From positions 1 through 8,416 of the forward strand of contig JAFGIT010000386.1 in the NCBI GenBank assembly GCA_016929465.1: a stretch of DNA of 8,416 nt. Direction: 5' to 3'. The notes under the pieces are model-generated. The model was not told the origin of the DNA, ran no database searches, and saw only the letters and a list, made by a program, of their open reading frames with translations. This DNA is from Candidatus Coatesiibacteriota bacterium. Its GTDB lineage: Bacteria; B130-G9. Position 1 is the first letter of the stretch. Each line of letters starts with the position of its first letter. The position numbers were made by a program, and so were the translations under genes. Of this stretch, positions 1 through 6,307 are shown piece by piece.

Positions 1-1
1 G

Positions 2-655
2 CTTATCGGATCATTCTTCTGGTACATCGTTCGCGAGGGCTTCAGGAGCAAGAAGCTGATGCGGGAGCTCGACGAGCACGAGGCGCAGCTCGAGCAGCGT
101 CGGGTAAATCTTCTGAATGGCCTTTTGGGCGCCTTTCTCGGGCTTGCGGGTCATTGCGTGTTCATGTTCCCACTCCATATCGTTCCATCGTCGGTTATAG
201 GTATATTCGTGATCGCCATGGCATGCGCCGCAGCCCGGATGCCGAGGAAGGCATTCGACCTCGTCGGGCCCAAAGAAAAGGGTGCGTTGTTCGACAGGGA
301 GGATTACTACCCGTTCATCATCTCAGTTTTTCTCCTGGGTGGACTCATTGCGTTGCCAACGCTGTGGTCCGAGCCTGATCGAATTGATATGACATACAAG
401 CAGGCGCTTCCGTGGGCACTCGGTGCATGTCTAGTTTTCCTGGCGGGATTCAGGACCAATGGCACAATATCGCTGATCAGAACTGCCCCGGCTGTTCTCG
501 CGATGGCGGCAGTGGTGTGGTTGTTCACGAAAGACAGCGGAATTCCTGTGCAGGCCCTAATCGCATTTGCGGTGTTTGCGATATTTGCGCTTCTGATCTG
601 CGGTTATATTGGCATCGGCCTTGGAAGAGTCATCAAGCGCGAAATGGGGACCTGA
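2..655 (+). CDS. Multi-pass membrane protein, 5' end outside the window
   Basis: The reading frame is open to the left edge, so the gene starts before base 1. The Met at 59 is probably internal: the codons before it encode the end of a hydrophobic segment (SFFWYIV) followed by a basic, charged linker (RSKKLMRELDEHEAQLEQRR) that looks like a cytosolic stretch after a membrane helix. Counting from the Met at 59, hydrophobic segments lie at about 17-36, 41-60, 84-102, 116-131, 139-156 and 161-189, giving six helices plus the one at the edge. The C-terminus is short and basic (RVIKREMGT). I recognise no family and see no catalytic motif. The TPR gene starts 53 bases downstream on the same strand, which suggests co-transcription. 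That this is a real integral membrane protein is well supported; its function is unknown. Confidence 0.8.
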   Translation, partial: LIGSFFWYIVREGFRSKKLMRELDEHEAQLEQRRVNLLNGLLGAFLGLAGHCVFMFPLHIVPSSVIGIFVIAMACAAARMPRKAFDLVGPKEKGALFDREDYYPFIISVFLLGGLIALPTLWSEPDRIDMTYKQALPWALGACLVFLAGFRTNGTISLIRTAPAVLAMAAVVWLFTKDSGIPVQALIAFAVFAIFALLICGYIGIGLGRVIKREMGT

Positions 656-658
656 TCC

Positions 659-712
659 ATGGCATTCGATAAGAAGGACCTCATTGGATTGGATTTGAGG
701 AATAGACATTGA
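659..712 (+). CDS. Possible 17-residue ORF linking two genes
   Basis: An ATG three bases after the stop of the membrane protein gene opens a 17-codon frame (MAFDKKDLIGLDLRNRH). A GGGGA at 646-650, 8 bases upstream, could serve as its ribosome site. Its TGA (710-712) overlaps the TTG start (709-711) of the TPR gene, as in stop-start translational coupling. The first 11 residues resemble the N-terminus of aspartate carbamoyltransferases, which often begin with a K-D-L-L-G-L-type motif, so it might be a decayed pyrB fragment. The match is very short and from memory, and the ORF may simply be chance. Confidence 0.2.
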   Translation: MAFDKKDLIGLDLRNRH

Positions 713-2265
713 AGAGAATTCTCCAGATTGCGGTGATTATCCTTTCTGGTTGGCTCTGTGTCACGGCTGTGAGGCCTTTCTTGACACAGGTCGATCTCGA
801 ATGGGGCAAACGCGGAATGGACCAGGCTGTTCAGATGAGCAATTACGCCCAGAAAAACAAGAAGCCGATAACAGCCGCTCTCAGGGTTCTCAATGAAGCG
901 GAGAAGCGTCTCGAAACCGCGAAGCGAATAACCCTCGGCGACGGACAGGTCTGGCTCTTTCTCGCCCATATCACTAATTTCGAGCTCGAACTGAACAAGG
1001 ATATCTCGAAATCTCGTGAGAAGAGCCTGCAGGAGCAGATAATATCCATAGTGGACGAGGCCCAGAGCTTCTATATCGACAACATGATGTTCCTGCGCCG
1101 GGCTTTAGCCTATGCCAGGCTCAATAAGATGCTAGAGGCCATCAAGGACCTCGAACTGGCGCTATATTACTACTCCACCTGGTCACAGGCCACCAGGCCA
1201 CTGGTATCGATCTACATGCAGGAGGTCACGCGCCAGAATACGAAGGAGCCGGTGAGAATACTGCGGGCAATGGAACGGCTCGCTGACCGTTTTACGGACA
1301 ACTATGACGCGGTGCTTCATCTCGGCAAGATCTACCTGAGCCGGAAGAGGGCGGAAGAGGCTCGGCTGTGCTTCGATGAAGCTGGGCAAAGGAAAGCTGG
1401 AAATGTCGAGATAGGCAAGCTGATTGCCCAGTCATATTTGCAGGAGCAAAATGCGACACAGAGCGTCTGGGAGCTCTGCAAGACGCTCTACTTCTCGAGG
1501 AGTACTAAAAGCAAGGAACTCAATCCCATAATCGGGTCGATAAGACAATTCCTCCGCCAGAATCCCAACAATCCCGACGCCTACTTCATCATGGGCGCTG
1601 TTCAGCAGGACCGCCTGGCGGACTTCAACGCAGCGAAGCGAGACCTGATAAATTCATACAAAGCCCGCAACACCCACTTCGAGACCGTCAAGAGACTCGC
1701 CGAGGTTTCCGAGCGTCTGGGAGAGAAGGAAGAGGCCGCGAAGTGGCGAGGAGTTGCAGACGTGATGCTTGCTCATTCAAAGCCCATCGAGCTCAAGCTC
1801 AAAACGGGCCGGAAGAGAGAAGCGCACTGTCTGTTCGTCGCTAACGCCGATGAGATTCCCGTGGTGATTGGCAAGGTCGAGCCCGACAAGGATGCTTCGA
1901 GCGGGAAGGCCATCAAGCTGAGTAAGAATAATGGTCAATCCGTACCGATCGCTTTGAATTGTCCCCCTCTTCCCGCAGGCGTTTATGAGCTGAGTATCAG
2001 GCTGAAGGTGGATAAGATTCTGGATAGACCTCGGGCAAAACTGGCGAAGATCTGGTTGGACGGAGACAGTGTGTCTCGGCCGGGCTCAATCAGGAAGGCC
2101 AATCAGTTCATATATGCCGGTGATTTCAAAAAGGCGGACGATTACGTCGATTTCACCTTGGAGTTCTACCATCCGGGGCTCGTTGATTATCAGATATGGA
2201 TGGAATATTGGGCTGCCTGCGACATGTCAATCGATCGAGTCACGGTTGGCTTTGTGGAAGATTGA
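709..2265 (+). CDS. Membrane-anchored TPR protein with C-terminal beta-rich domain
   Basis: 518 residues from a TTG start. An in-frame TAG at 703-705 rules out any earlier start, and GAGG at 697-700 sits 8 bases upstream. Starting at the next candidate, GTG at residue 9, would remove half of the N-terminal hydrophobic segment. Residues 4-22 form a signal anchor or uncleaved signal peptide; no lipobox is seen, so the rest is probably periplasmic or extracytoplasmic. Helical, TPR-like pairs lie at about 126-160 (ALAYARLNKMLEAIKDLELA), 199-231 (GKIYLSRKRAEEARLCFDEA), 289-320 and 324-350. From about 374 the sequence turns beta-rich (VPIALNCPPLPAGVYELSIR, WLDGDSV, YVDFTLEFYHPG), like a jelly-roll or carbohydrate-binding module; that fold is inferred from the pattern only. 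TPR regions bind protein partners, so a scaffold role in envelope or polysaccharide assembly is plausible but unproven. The MBL-fold hydrolase gene follows after 33 bases. Confidence 0.85.
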   Translation: MKRILQIAVIILSGWLCVTAVRPFLTQVDLEWGKRGMDQAVQMSNYAQKNKKPITAALRVLNEAEKRLETAKRITLGDGQVWLFLAHITNFELELNKDISKSREKSLQEQIISIVDEAQSFYIDNMMFLRRALAYARLNKMLEAIKDLELALYYYSTWSQATRPLVSIYMQEVTRQNTKEPVRILRAMERLADRFTDNYDAVLHLGKIYLSRKRAEEARLCFDEAGQRKAGNVEIGKLIAQSYLQEQNATQSVWELCKTLYFSRSTKSKELNPIIGSIRQFLRQNPNNPDAYFIMGAVQQDRLADFNAAKRDLINSYKARNTHFETVKRLAEVSERLGEKEEAAKWRGVADVMLAHSKPIELKLKTGRKREAHCLFVANADEIPVVIGKVEPDKDASSGKAIKLSKNNGQSVPIALNCPPLPAGVYELSIRLKVDKILDRPRAKLAKIWLDGDSVSRPGSIRKANQFIYAGDFKKADDYVDFTLEFYHPGLVDYQIWMEYWAACDMSIDRVTVGFVED

Positions 2266-2298
2266 CGTTCGATAGGCCCGTTTTGGGAGGATTTTCGA

Positions 2299-2955
2299 AT
2301 GAAGATCAAATGGCTCGGACATGCAGCTTTTTCGATAACGGCAAGCGATGGGACAGCTATTCTGACAGACCCCTATAGGCCCGGCGCATTCGACGGTGCA
2401 ATCGCCTATGGCCCGATAAAGGACCGCTTCGATATAGCAACGGTAAGCCATAGGCACGCCGATCACGACGGAGTCGATGGACTCGCGGGCAAGCCGACCG
2501 TGATCGACAAGCCCGGTCGAACCGAGGTCAAGGGAATCGAGATCGAGGGAATTCCAACCTTCCATGATAGGGCCGGCGGATCACAGCGGGGCAAGAACGT
2601 GGTCTTCTGCTTTGCCGTGGACGGGATGAAGGTCTGTCACCTGGGTGACCTTGGCCACATCCCGGATGAGGCAACAATCGCCAAGTTGAAGGGCGTCGAT
2701 GTGCTTCTTGCACCCGTCGGAGGGACCTTCACGATCGATGCGGATGAGGCCTGGCAACTGGTCAAGAAGCTCAATCCGAAGGTCGTCATCCCGATGCACT
2801 TCAAGACCTCCAAGATCAGTTTTGACCTTGCAGATATCGAGCGATTCACTGCGGGGAAACCGGACGTCGTCCGCAGCGGCTCCTCAGAGATTGAACTCTC
2901 GAGTAATAGCCTCCCGAAGGGCCCGCAGATCGTAGTGCTCGAGCACGCGCTTTAG
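2299..2955 (+). CDS. MBL-fold metal-dependent hydrolase (UPF0173/YtkL-UlaG-like, COG2220 type)
   Basis: 218 residues, ATG start with a strong GGGAGG ribosome site at 2285-2290, 8 bases upstream. The protein has the plan of small cytosolic metallo-beta-lactamase-fold hydrolases: GHAAF (His8) and TDPY (Asp24) at the start, the metal motif HRHADHD at 51-57 (His51, His53, Asp55, His56), His89, HLGD at 114-117, and a late His167 in IPMHF. These fit a dinuclear metal site. The length is normal for the family (about 210-230) and there is no signal peptide. Relatives include UlaG lactonase and many proteins of unknown substrate, so the substrate cannot be named. It is the last gene of the plus-strand block, and its stop is 59 bases from the stop of the convergent beta-helix gene. 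Confidence 0.93.
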   Translation: MKIKWLGHAAFSITASDGTAILTDPYRPGAFDGAIAYGPIKDRFDIATVSHRHADHDGVDGLAGKPTVIDKPGRTEVKGIEIEGIPTFHDRAGGSQRGKNVVFCFAVDGMKVCHLGDLGHIPDEATIAKLKGVDVLLAPVGGTFTIDADEAWQLVKKLNPKVVIPMHFKTSKISFDLADIERFTAGKPDVVRSGSSEIELSSNSLPKGPQIVVLEHAL

Positions 2956-2971
2956 CAGATGTGGATTGGGG

Positions 2972-2992
2972 GAGATTGCCGGGCAACCTCTC
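2972..2992. terminator. Weak hairpin in the convergent gene junction
   Basis: The 59-base gap between the two converging stop codons contains GAGA-TTGCC, G, GGCAA-CC-TCTC. This gives a 5-bp core stem with a 2-base bulge and 4 more pairs. It may act as a shared terminator or stem, but neither strand has a T tract after it, so it does not qualify as a classical intrinsic terminator. Nothing else is seen in the gap. Confidence 0.2.
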
Positions 2993-3014
2993 AGGCTATC
3001 TCGCGCCTAAGACA

Positions 3015-5186
3015 TCATTCGAAGATCGTGAAGTGGAAAAGACTCGGTTCCCCTATGAGCATGAACTGGTCCGGCGTGGTTAGCGCGGCCGCGAAGATAT
3101 AGTCCCCAAGAAAGCTGGGGACCGTTAAACGGAGCATTTCATAGGGCCCGAAATCAAATCCGTCCGGAAGAACCGCGCCAGATATCCAGGAGTGGATGCC
3201 CTGGCTCAGACCTTCGCCGGTAATTGAGATAACGGCGCCATCGGACAAAACGACTGCGACATACACATCAACAGCGATCTCTGGTCCGGAGTTTTGCGTC
3301 TCAATGAATCCGACAAGTGTATCGCCAGGCCGGAATCGACTAGTGTTAAGGAAGCACTCGATCCGAGCGCCTTGGCCAAGCGACGGAGAATAATGATAAC
3401 CCATATCCACAATGCCGGCGTCAGGGATGCCATCCGTCCTCGTGGTCAAAGTATCTAGGCCGACGCCCATTGCGGTCCCATAGCCGGCATCAATGCACGG
3501 GCTATCCTCATCCTGCCCTGCATCCTTGCACGACAAGTAATAGTCGTCGAGAGGACCAGAGGCGAAGAGCGGATTATCCGAGATGTTGCCATCGCCGGTC
3601 CAATCCTGAATGCAGCTGTAAATTAGGATAGCATCTTCGTCGCGGAAAAACTGGCTGCCCTCCTCGCCGGCATGATTACCCCATATGATAGCGCCGCTGA
3701 TGGTACCGCCCCACCAGGCTGAACCGCCACCGCATTCTCCCGCCGAGTTGCCAATAACTGTGCCGTTGCGAATTACGCCATCGCAATAGGAGAACCCACC
3801 GCCGTCATAGCCCGCCCAGTTATCGCGAATCATACAATTGGTTGCCGCTAAATAACAGGAGTATAGGCCGCCACCATAATATCCGGCTGAGTTACCCGCG
3901 ATCTCGCAGCTGCTGATTGTGCAGTCGCACGAAAACAGGCCCCCCCCAGCCCATGCACCGGAATTATCGCTGATTTCACAGCTAGAAATGGTCCCGTCGC
4001 AATCGCATAACCCGCCGCCGCCCTGCCAGTCTGCCGAATTGCCCGTGATCAAGCAGCGGTTGATAACGCCGTAGCAGTCATACAATCCACCACCTTGTAG
4101 ACCGGCTGAATTGGAGATGATAGAGCAATCGACGATAGCGCCATTGAATCTATGCAAACCGCCACCATTCTCTTCCGCCGAATTCCCGCTGATCTCGCAA
4201 TGCCTGATCGTCCCCCAACAGTGGGCTACACCACCACCGTCGAGTTCCACCGAGTTGCCACTAATCCTGCAGTGGCTTATTGTGGAGTAAAGACAAGAGG
4301 CCAGGCCGCCGCCGTGGTAGCCTGCTGAATTGTCGCTGATCGTGCAATGGATCACGGCCCCACAATTATAGATCCCGCCGCCGAATTCCTCTGCCGAGTT
4401 TCCCGAAATCATGCAGTGGCTGACTATCCCGTTGCAGTAATAAAGCCCACCACCACCCCATCGAGCGGCATTATCGCTGATCTCACAATATGTAATTGAG
4501 CCGTCGCAATCGCACAATCCGCCGCCGCTCGATGCAGAGTTGCTCGTTATCAGGCAGTGGTTGATGAGGCCATCGCAATCATATAGCCCGCCACCGTTTC
4601 CCAATCCGACGGAATTTGCGGCAATCACGCAATTGTCAATCAGTCCGTCGCAATAGGCGAGTCCCCCTCCTTCCCATCCTGCTGCATTGCCGGTGATCAC
4701 ACAGCTGCTGATCTTGGCAAGCGTATCGCTTTGAGGCCTGGCCCTCGGTTCCCCACCCAGAATCCCACCGCCATAGCCATACGATGAACTGCCATTCGTG
4801 ATCGTGAATCCCGCCAGCTCGCAGCTCTCATTCTCAGTGCCGTCAAACCTAACCACGCAGCCATTTTGTCCGCCGTCAATAATAGTCGAGGCTACGACGG
4901 CATCGTCCGCAGGCTCCAGCGATCGCAAAGTTATGTTCTTGCCGCAGAAGCGGACGTTCTCGTAGTAGCTGCCGGGGTGGACGACAATCTCATCGCCATT
5001 CGCCGCTGCATCGATCGCTTCCTGGATTGCAGCAAAATCCCCGCTCCCATCCTGTCTAACCTGATATGTTACGGCAAATGTCAGCGACGCAGAAAGCACG
5101 AAACAGCAGAGCACCAGACCGATAATGAGGGTCCGAGCATTCCCAAGAACGTCGGAATTAATCACACCTAATAGCATTTGATTCAT
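3015..5186 (-). CDS. Secreted right-handed parallel beta-helix repeat protein with cysteine ladder
   Basis: 723 residues from the ATG at 5186, chosen because GGGGGAA lies about 6 bases upstream and a signal peptide follows directly. An in-frame ATG at 5270 would overlap the CapA-like gene and add 28 residues before the signal. Residues 1-38 form a signal peptide (hydrophobic 19-38, likely cleavage TFA|V). Residues 41-105 form the N-terminal cap typical of pectate-lyase-like helices (QDGSGDFAAIQEAID, GDEIVVHPGSYYENV). About fifteen turns of 23-25 residues follow (162 to about 509), with consensus C-x-I-s-x-N-s-A-x3-GGGL-x2-C-x-G-x-I. Residues 561-568 (DSPCIDAG) and the later DAGIVDMGYHY match the C-terminal region found in choice-of-anchor Q beta-helix proteins. 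Residues 608-723 form a separate beta-rich domain (FRPGDTLVGF, VDVYVAVVLSDG). No catalytic triad is recognisable, so a surface, adhesive or polysaccharide-binding role is more likely than a defined enzyme. A possible promoter precedes the gene. Confidence 0.9.
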   Translation of the reverse strand: MNQMLLGVINSDVLGNARTLIIGLVLCCFVLSASLTFAVTYQVRQDGSGDFAAIQEAIDAAANGDEIVVHPGSYYENVRFCGKNITLRSLEPADDAVVASTIIDGGQNGCVVRFDGTENESCELAGFTITNGSSSYGYGGGILGGEPRARPQSDTLAKISSCVITGNAAGWEGGGLAYCDGLIDNCVIAANSVGLGNGGGLYDCDGLINHCLITSNSASSGGGLCDCDGSITYCEISDNAARWGGGGLYYCNGIVSHCMISGNSAEEFGGGIYNCGAVIHCTISDNSAGYHGGGLASCLYSTISHCRISGNSVELDGGGVAHCWGTIRHCEISGNSAEENGGGLHRFNGAIVDCSIISNSAGLQGGGLYDCYGVINRCLITGNSADWQGGGGLCDCDGTISSCEISDNSGAWAGGGLFSCDCTISSCEIAGNSAGYYGGGLYSCYLAATNCMIRDNWAGYDGGGFSYCDGVIRNGTVIGNSAGECGGGSAWWGGTISGAIIWGNHAGEEGSQFFRDEDAILIYSCIQDWTGDGNISDNPLFASGPLDDYYLSCKDAGQDEDSPCIDAGYGTAMGVGLDTLTTRTDGIPDAGIVDMGYHYSPSLGQGARIECFLNTSRFRPGDTLVGFIETQNSGPEIAVDVYVAVVLSDGAVISITGEGLSQGIHSWISGAVLPDGFDFGPYEMLRLTVPSFLGDYIFAAALTTPDQFMLIGEPSLFHFTIFE
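3657..4703 (-). repeat. In-gene 72-bp repeats encoding 24-residue beta-helix turns
   Basis: About fifteen in-phase units of 69-75 bp encode the turns of the beta-helix protein. On the plus strand they show as recurrent GCCGCC or ACCACC clusters (the Gly-Gly-Gly turn) followed by GAATTG or GAGTTG (the Asn-Ser-Ala part). The first Cys of each turn falls at residues 162, 186, 211, 234, 258, 281, 306, 330, 354, 378, 403, 427 and 451 of the 723-residue protein; the last two turns begin with Gly and Ala. DNA identity between units is modest, so the array is old and kept by selection on the protein rather than recently expanded. Confidence 0.9.
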
Positions 5187-5224
5187 CACAATTCCCCCAT
5201 ATTGAATTCCGGATGAAATGAGCT

Positions 5225-5240
5225 GCTCGAGCACATTATA
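5225..5240 (-). promoter_or_regulatory. Candidate promoter with palindrome at +1 for the beta-helix gene
   Basis: Read on the minus strand, a perfect TATAAT (5235-5240) lies just after the stop of the CapA-like gene. It is followed at once by the perfect 10-bp palindrome TGCTCGAGCA (5224-5233), where transcription would start, about 42 bases before the chosen ATG. No good -35 hexamer is seen at 16-18 bases. This could give the beta-helix gene its own transcript and a binding site for a dimeric regulator, or the palindrome may be a coincidence. Confidence 0.35.
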
Positions 5241-5242
5241 CA

Positions 5243-6307
5243 TCAATGTTCTGCAGAATAGTCGCCGCATTTAATGAATCCATCTTTGATACTTGGCAGG
5301 TCGCCGAACTCCTTGCTGATCCTGTAGAGATAGTCGAGGACGTGATGGCCAGGGATGGCGAGAGGCTTCGTCAAATCGATGGTCTGCACGGGGATTAATT
5401 CCACCCGCTGGACTTTCCTATCGACTATCGTCGCCCTTGCCAGGATCCCGATGGACCAGGAATATATCGGCATCGGATAGACGAGGTTGCCGATGCTGAA
5501 GAGCACCGGTTTGCCCTCACTCACAGCGATCGGTTGCAGGACGTGTGGGTGGTTGCCAACGACCATGTCTGCTCCGGCGTCGAGCGCCGTCTTTGCCAGG
5601 AGTTTTTGCCTCGATGACGGGACAGTGCTGTCCTGACCACCAAAGTGCAGGTTCACGAAGACCAAGTCTGCCTGGCTCTTCGCTTCTCTCACCACCGACT
5701 CGATTCTCTCGACGTGTGCCCACGCGCAGCCGGGTCGTCTTTCACCGGCCTCAAAGGAAGTCGGATACACGTCGCAAAAGGCAAGGAAGGCCATCTTGAC
5801 GCCCCGCACTTCGAGGACCAGGGGCCTATATGCCGCATCTCGATTCTCACCTGCTCCGACCGGCTTGATACCAAGAGCTCTCACGGCCTTAACGGTGTCG
5901 AGCACCGAATCCTCGTAGTCAGCGATGTGGTTATTGGCCAGAAAGACCACATCGAACCCGGCGTGTGATAGAGTCTTGCCGGATGCCGGCCTCGCCTTCA
6001 GATAGACCGGCTCCTTCAGCCCGGGTGGTGTCGGTTTCGGGGTCTTTTTATTCGATAGGGTAAGAGGTGCTTCCAGGTTTATCGCCGTTACGTCCGCCTT
6101 CTGAAGCAGGTCCCGAATTCCGCCGAAGACGTAGTCTTCCCCGTACTCATCTATTCGCTTCTCGACCTCCTGCACGAGCGCCACATCTCCACCGAATATG
6201 ACGGTTATCGGCTTTCCTTCTTTCGAATTAGAGCCTGTTAAGCCCAAGACAAAGCAGGCGATGGAGCACAGGAGCAGGAGCGAAGTCAGCTGCTCAACCT
6301 GTCGCAT
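5243..6307 (-). CDS. CapA-like metallophosphatase-fold protein, exported
   Basis: 354 residues; the ATG at 6307 has GGGAG (6314-6318) 6 bases upstream. The N-terminus is hydrophobic (about 8-23, SLLLLCSIACFVLGLT), giving a signal peptide or anchor; SIAC at 15-18 is a weak lipobox candidate. The family motifs of the CapA/PgsA group appear in order: GGD at 39-41, NLEAPLT at 77-83, NNH at 125-127, HFG at 221-223 (usually HWG), GNHPHVLQP at 251-259 and SIGN at 271-274. CapA proteins act in poly-gamma-glutamate capsule synthesis or export, but many relatives stand outside any pgs operon, and no pgsB or pgsC partner is visible here, so the substrate is unknown. The start overlaps the radical SAM gene by 14 bases, which suggests translational coupling. 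The beta-helix gene follows after 56 bases. Confidence 0.9.
   Translation of the reverse strand: MRQVEQLTSLLLLCSIACFVLGLTGSNSKEGKPITVIFGGDVALVQEVEKRIDEYGEDYVFGGIRDLLQKADVTAINLEAPLTLSNKKTPKPTPPGLKEPVYLKARPASGKTLSHAGFDVVFLANNHIADYEDSVLDTVKAVRALGIKPVGAGENRDAAYRPLVLEVRGVKMAFLAFCDVYPTSFEAGERRPGCAWAHVERIESVVREAKSQADLVFVNLHFGGQDSTVPSSRQKLLAKTALDAGADMVVGNHPHVLQPIAVSEGKPVLFSIGNLVYPMPIYSWSIGILARATIVDRKVQRVELIPVQTIDLTKPLAIPGHHVLDYLYRISKEFGDLPSIKDGFIKCGDYSAEH

Noticed and set aside
604-969. 121-codon minus-strand frame
   Set aside because: It lies opposite the TPR gene and the end of the membrane protein gene, has no ribosome site and no recognisable motif; it is a shadow.
2227-2565. 112-codon minus-strand frame with Leu-Asp-Ser repeats
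   Set aside because: It is antisense to the MBL-fold gene, whose metal motifs, length and ribosome site are all convincing; the LDS pattern is the reverse complement of coding sequence.
3657-4703. CRISPR-like array from regularly spaced motifs
   Set aside because: The 72-bp period is in phase with one reading frame, repeats diverge gradually, and the encoded turns form a beta-helix; there are no identical repeats with unique spacers.
5187-5270. 28-residue N-terminal extension of the beta-helix protein from the ATG at 5270
   Set aside because: It would overlap the CapA-like gene and precede the signal peptide; the ATG at 5186 has a GGGGGAA site and leads straight into the signal peptide.
6245-6300. 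Lipoprotein signal in the CapA-like protein (SIAC at residues 15-18)
   Set aside because: Ser at the -3 position and the hydrophobic stretch continuing after the Cys make a lipobox doubtful; a signal anchor or ordinary signal peptide is equally likely, so it is not listed as a feature.
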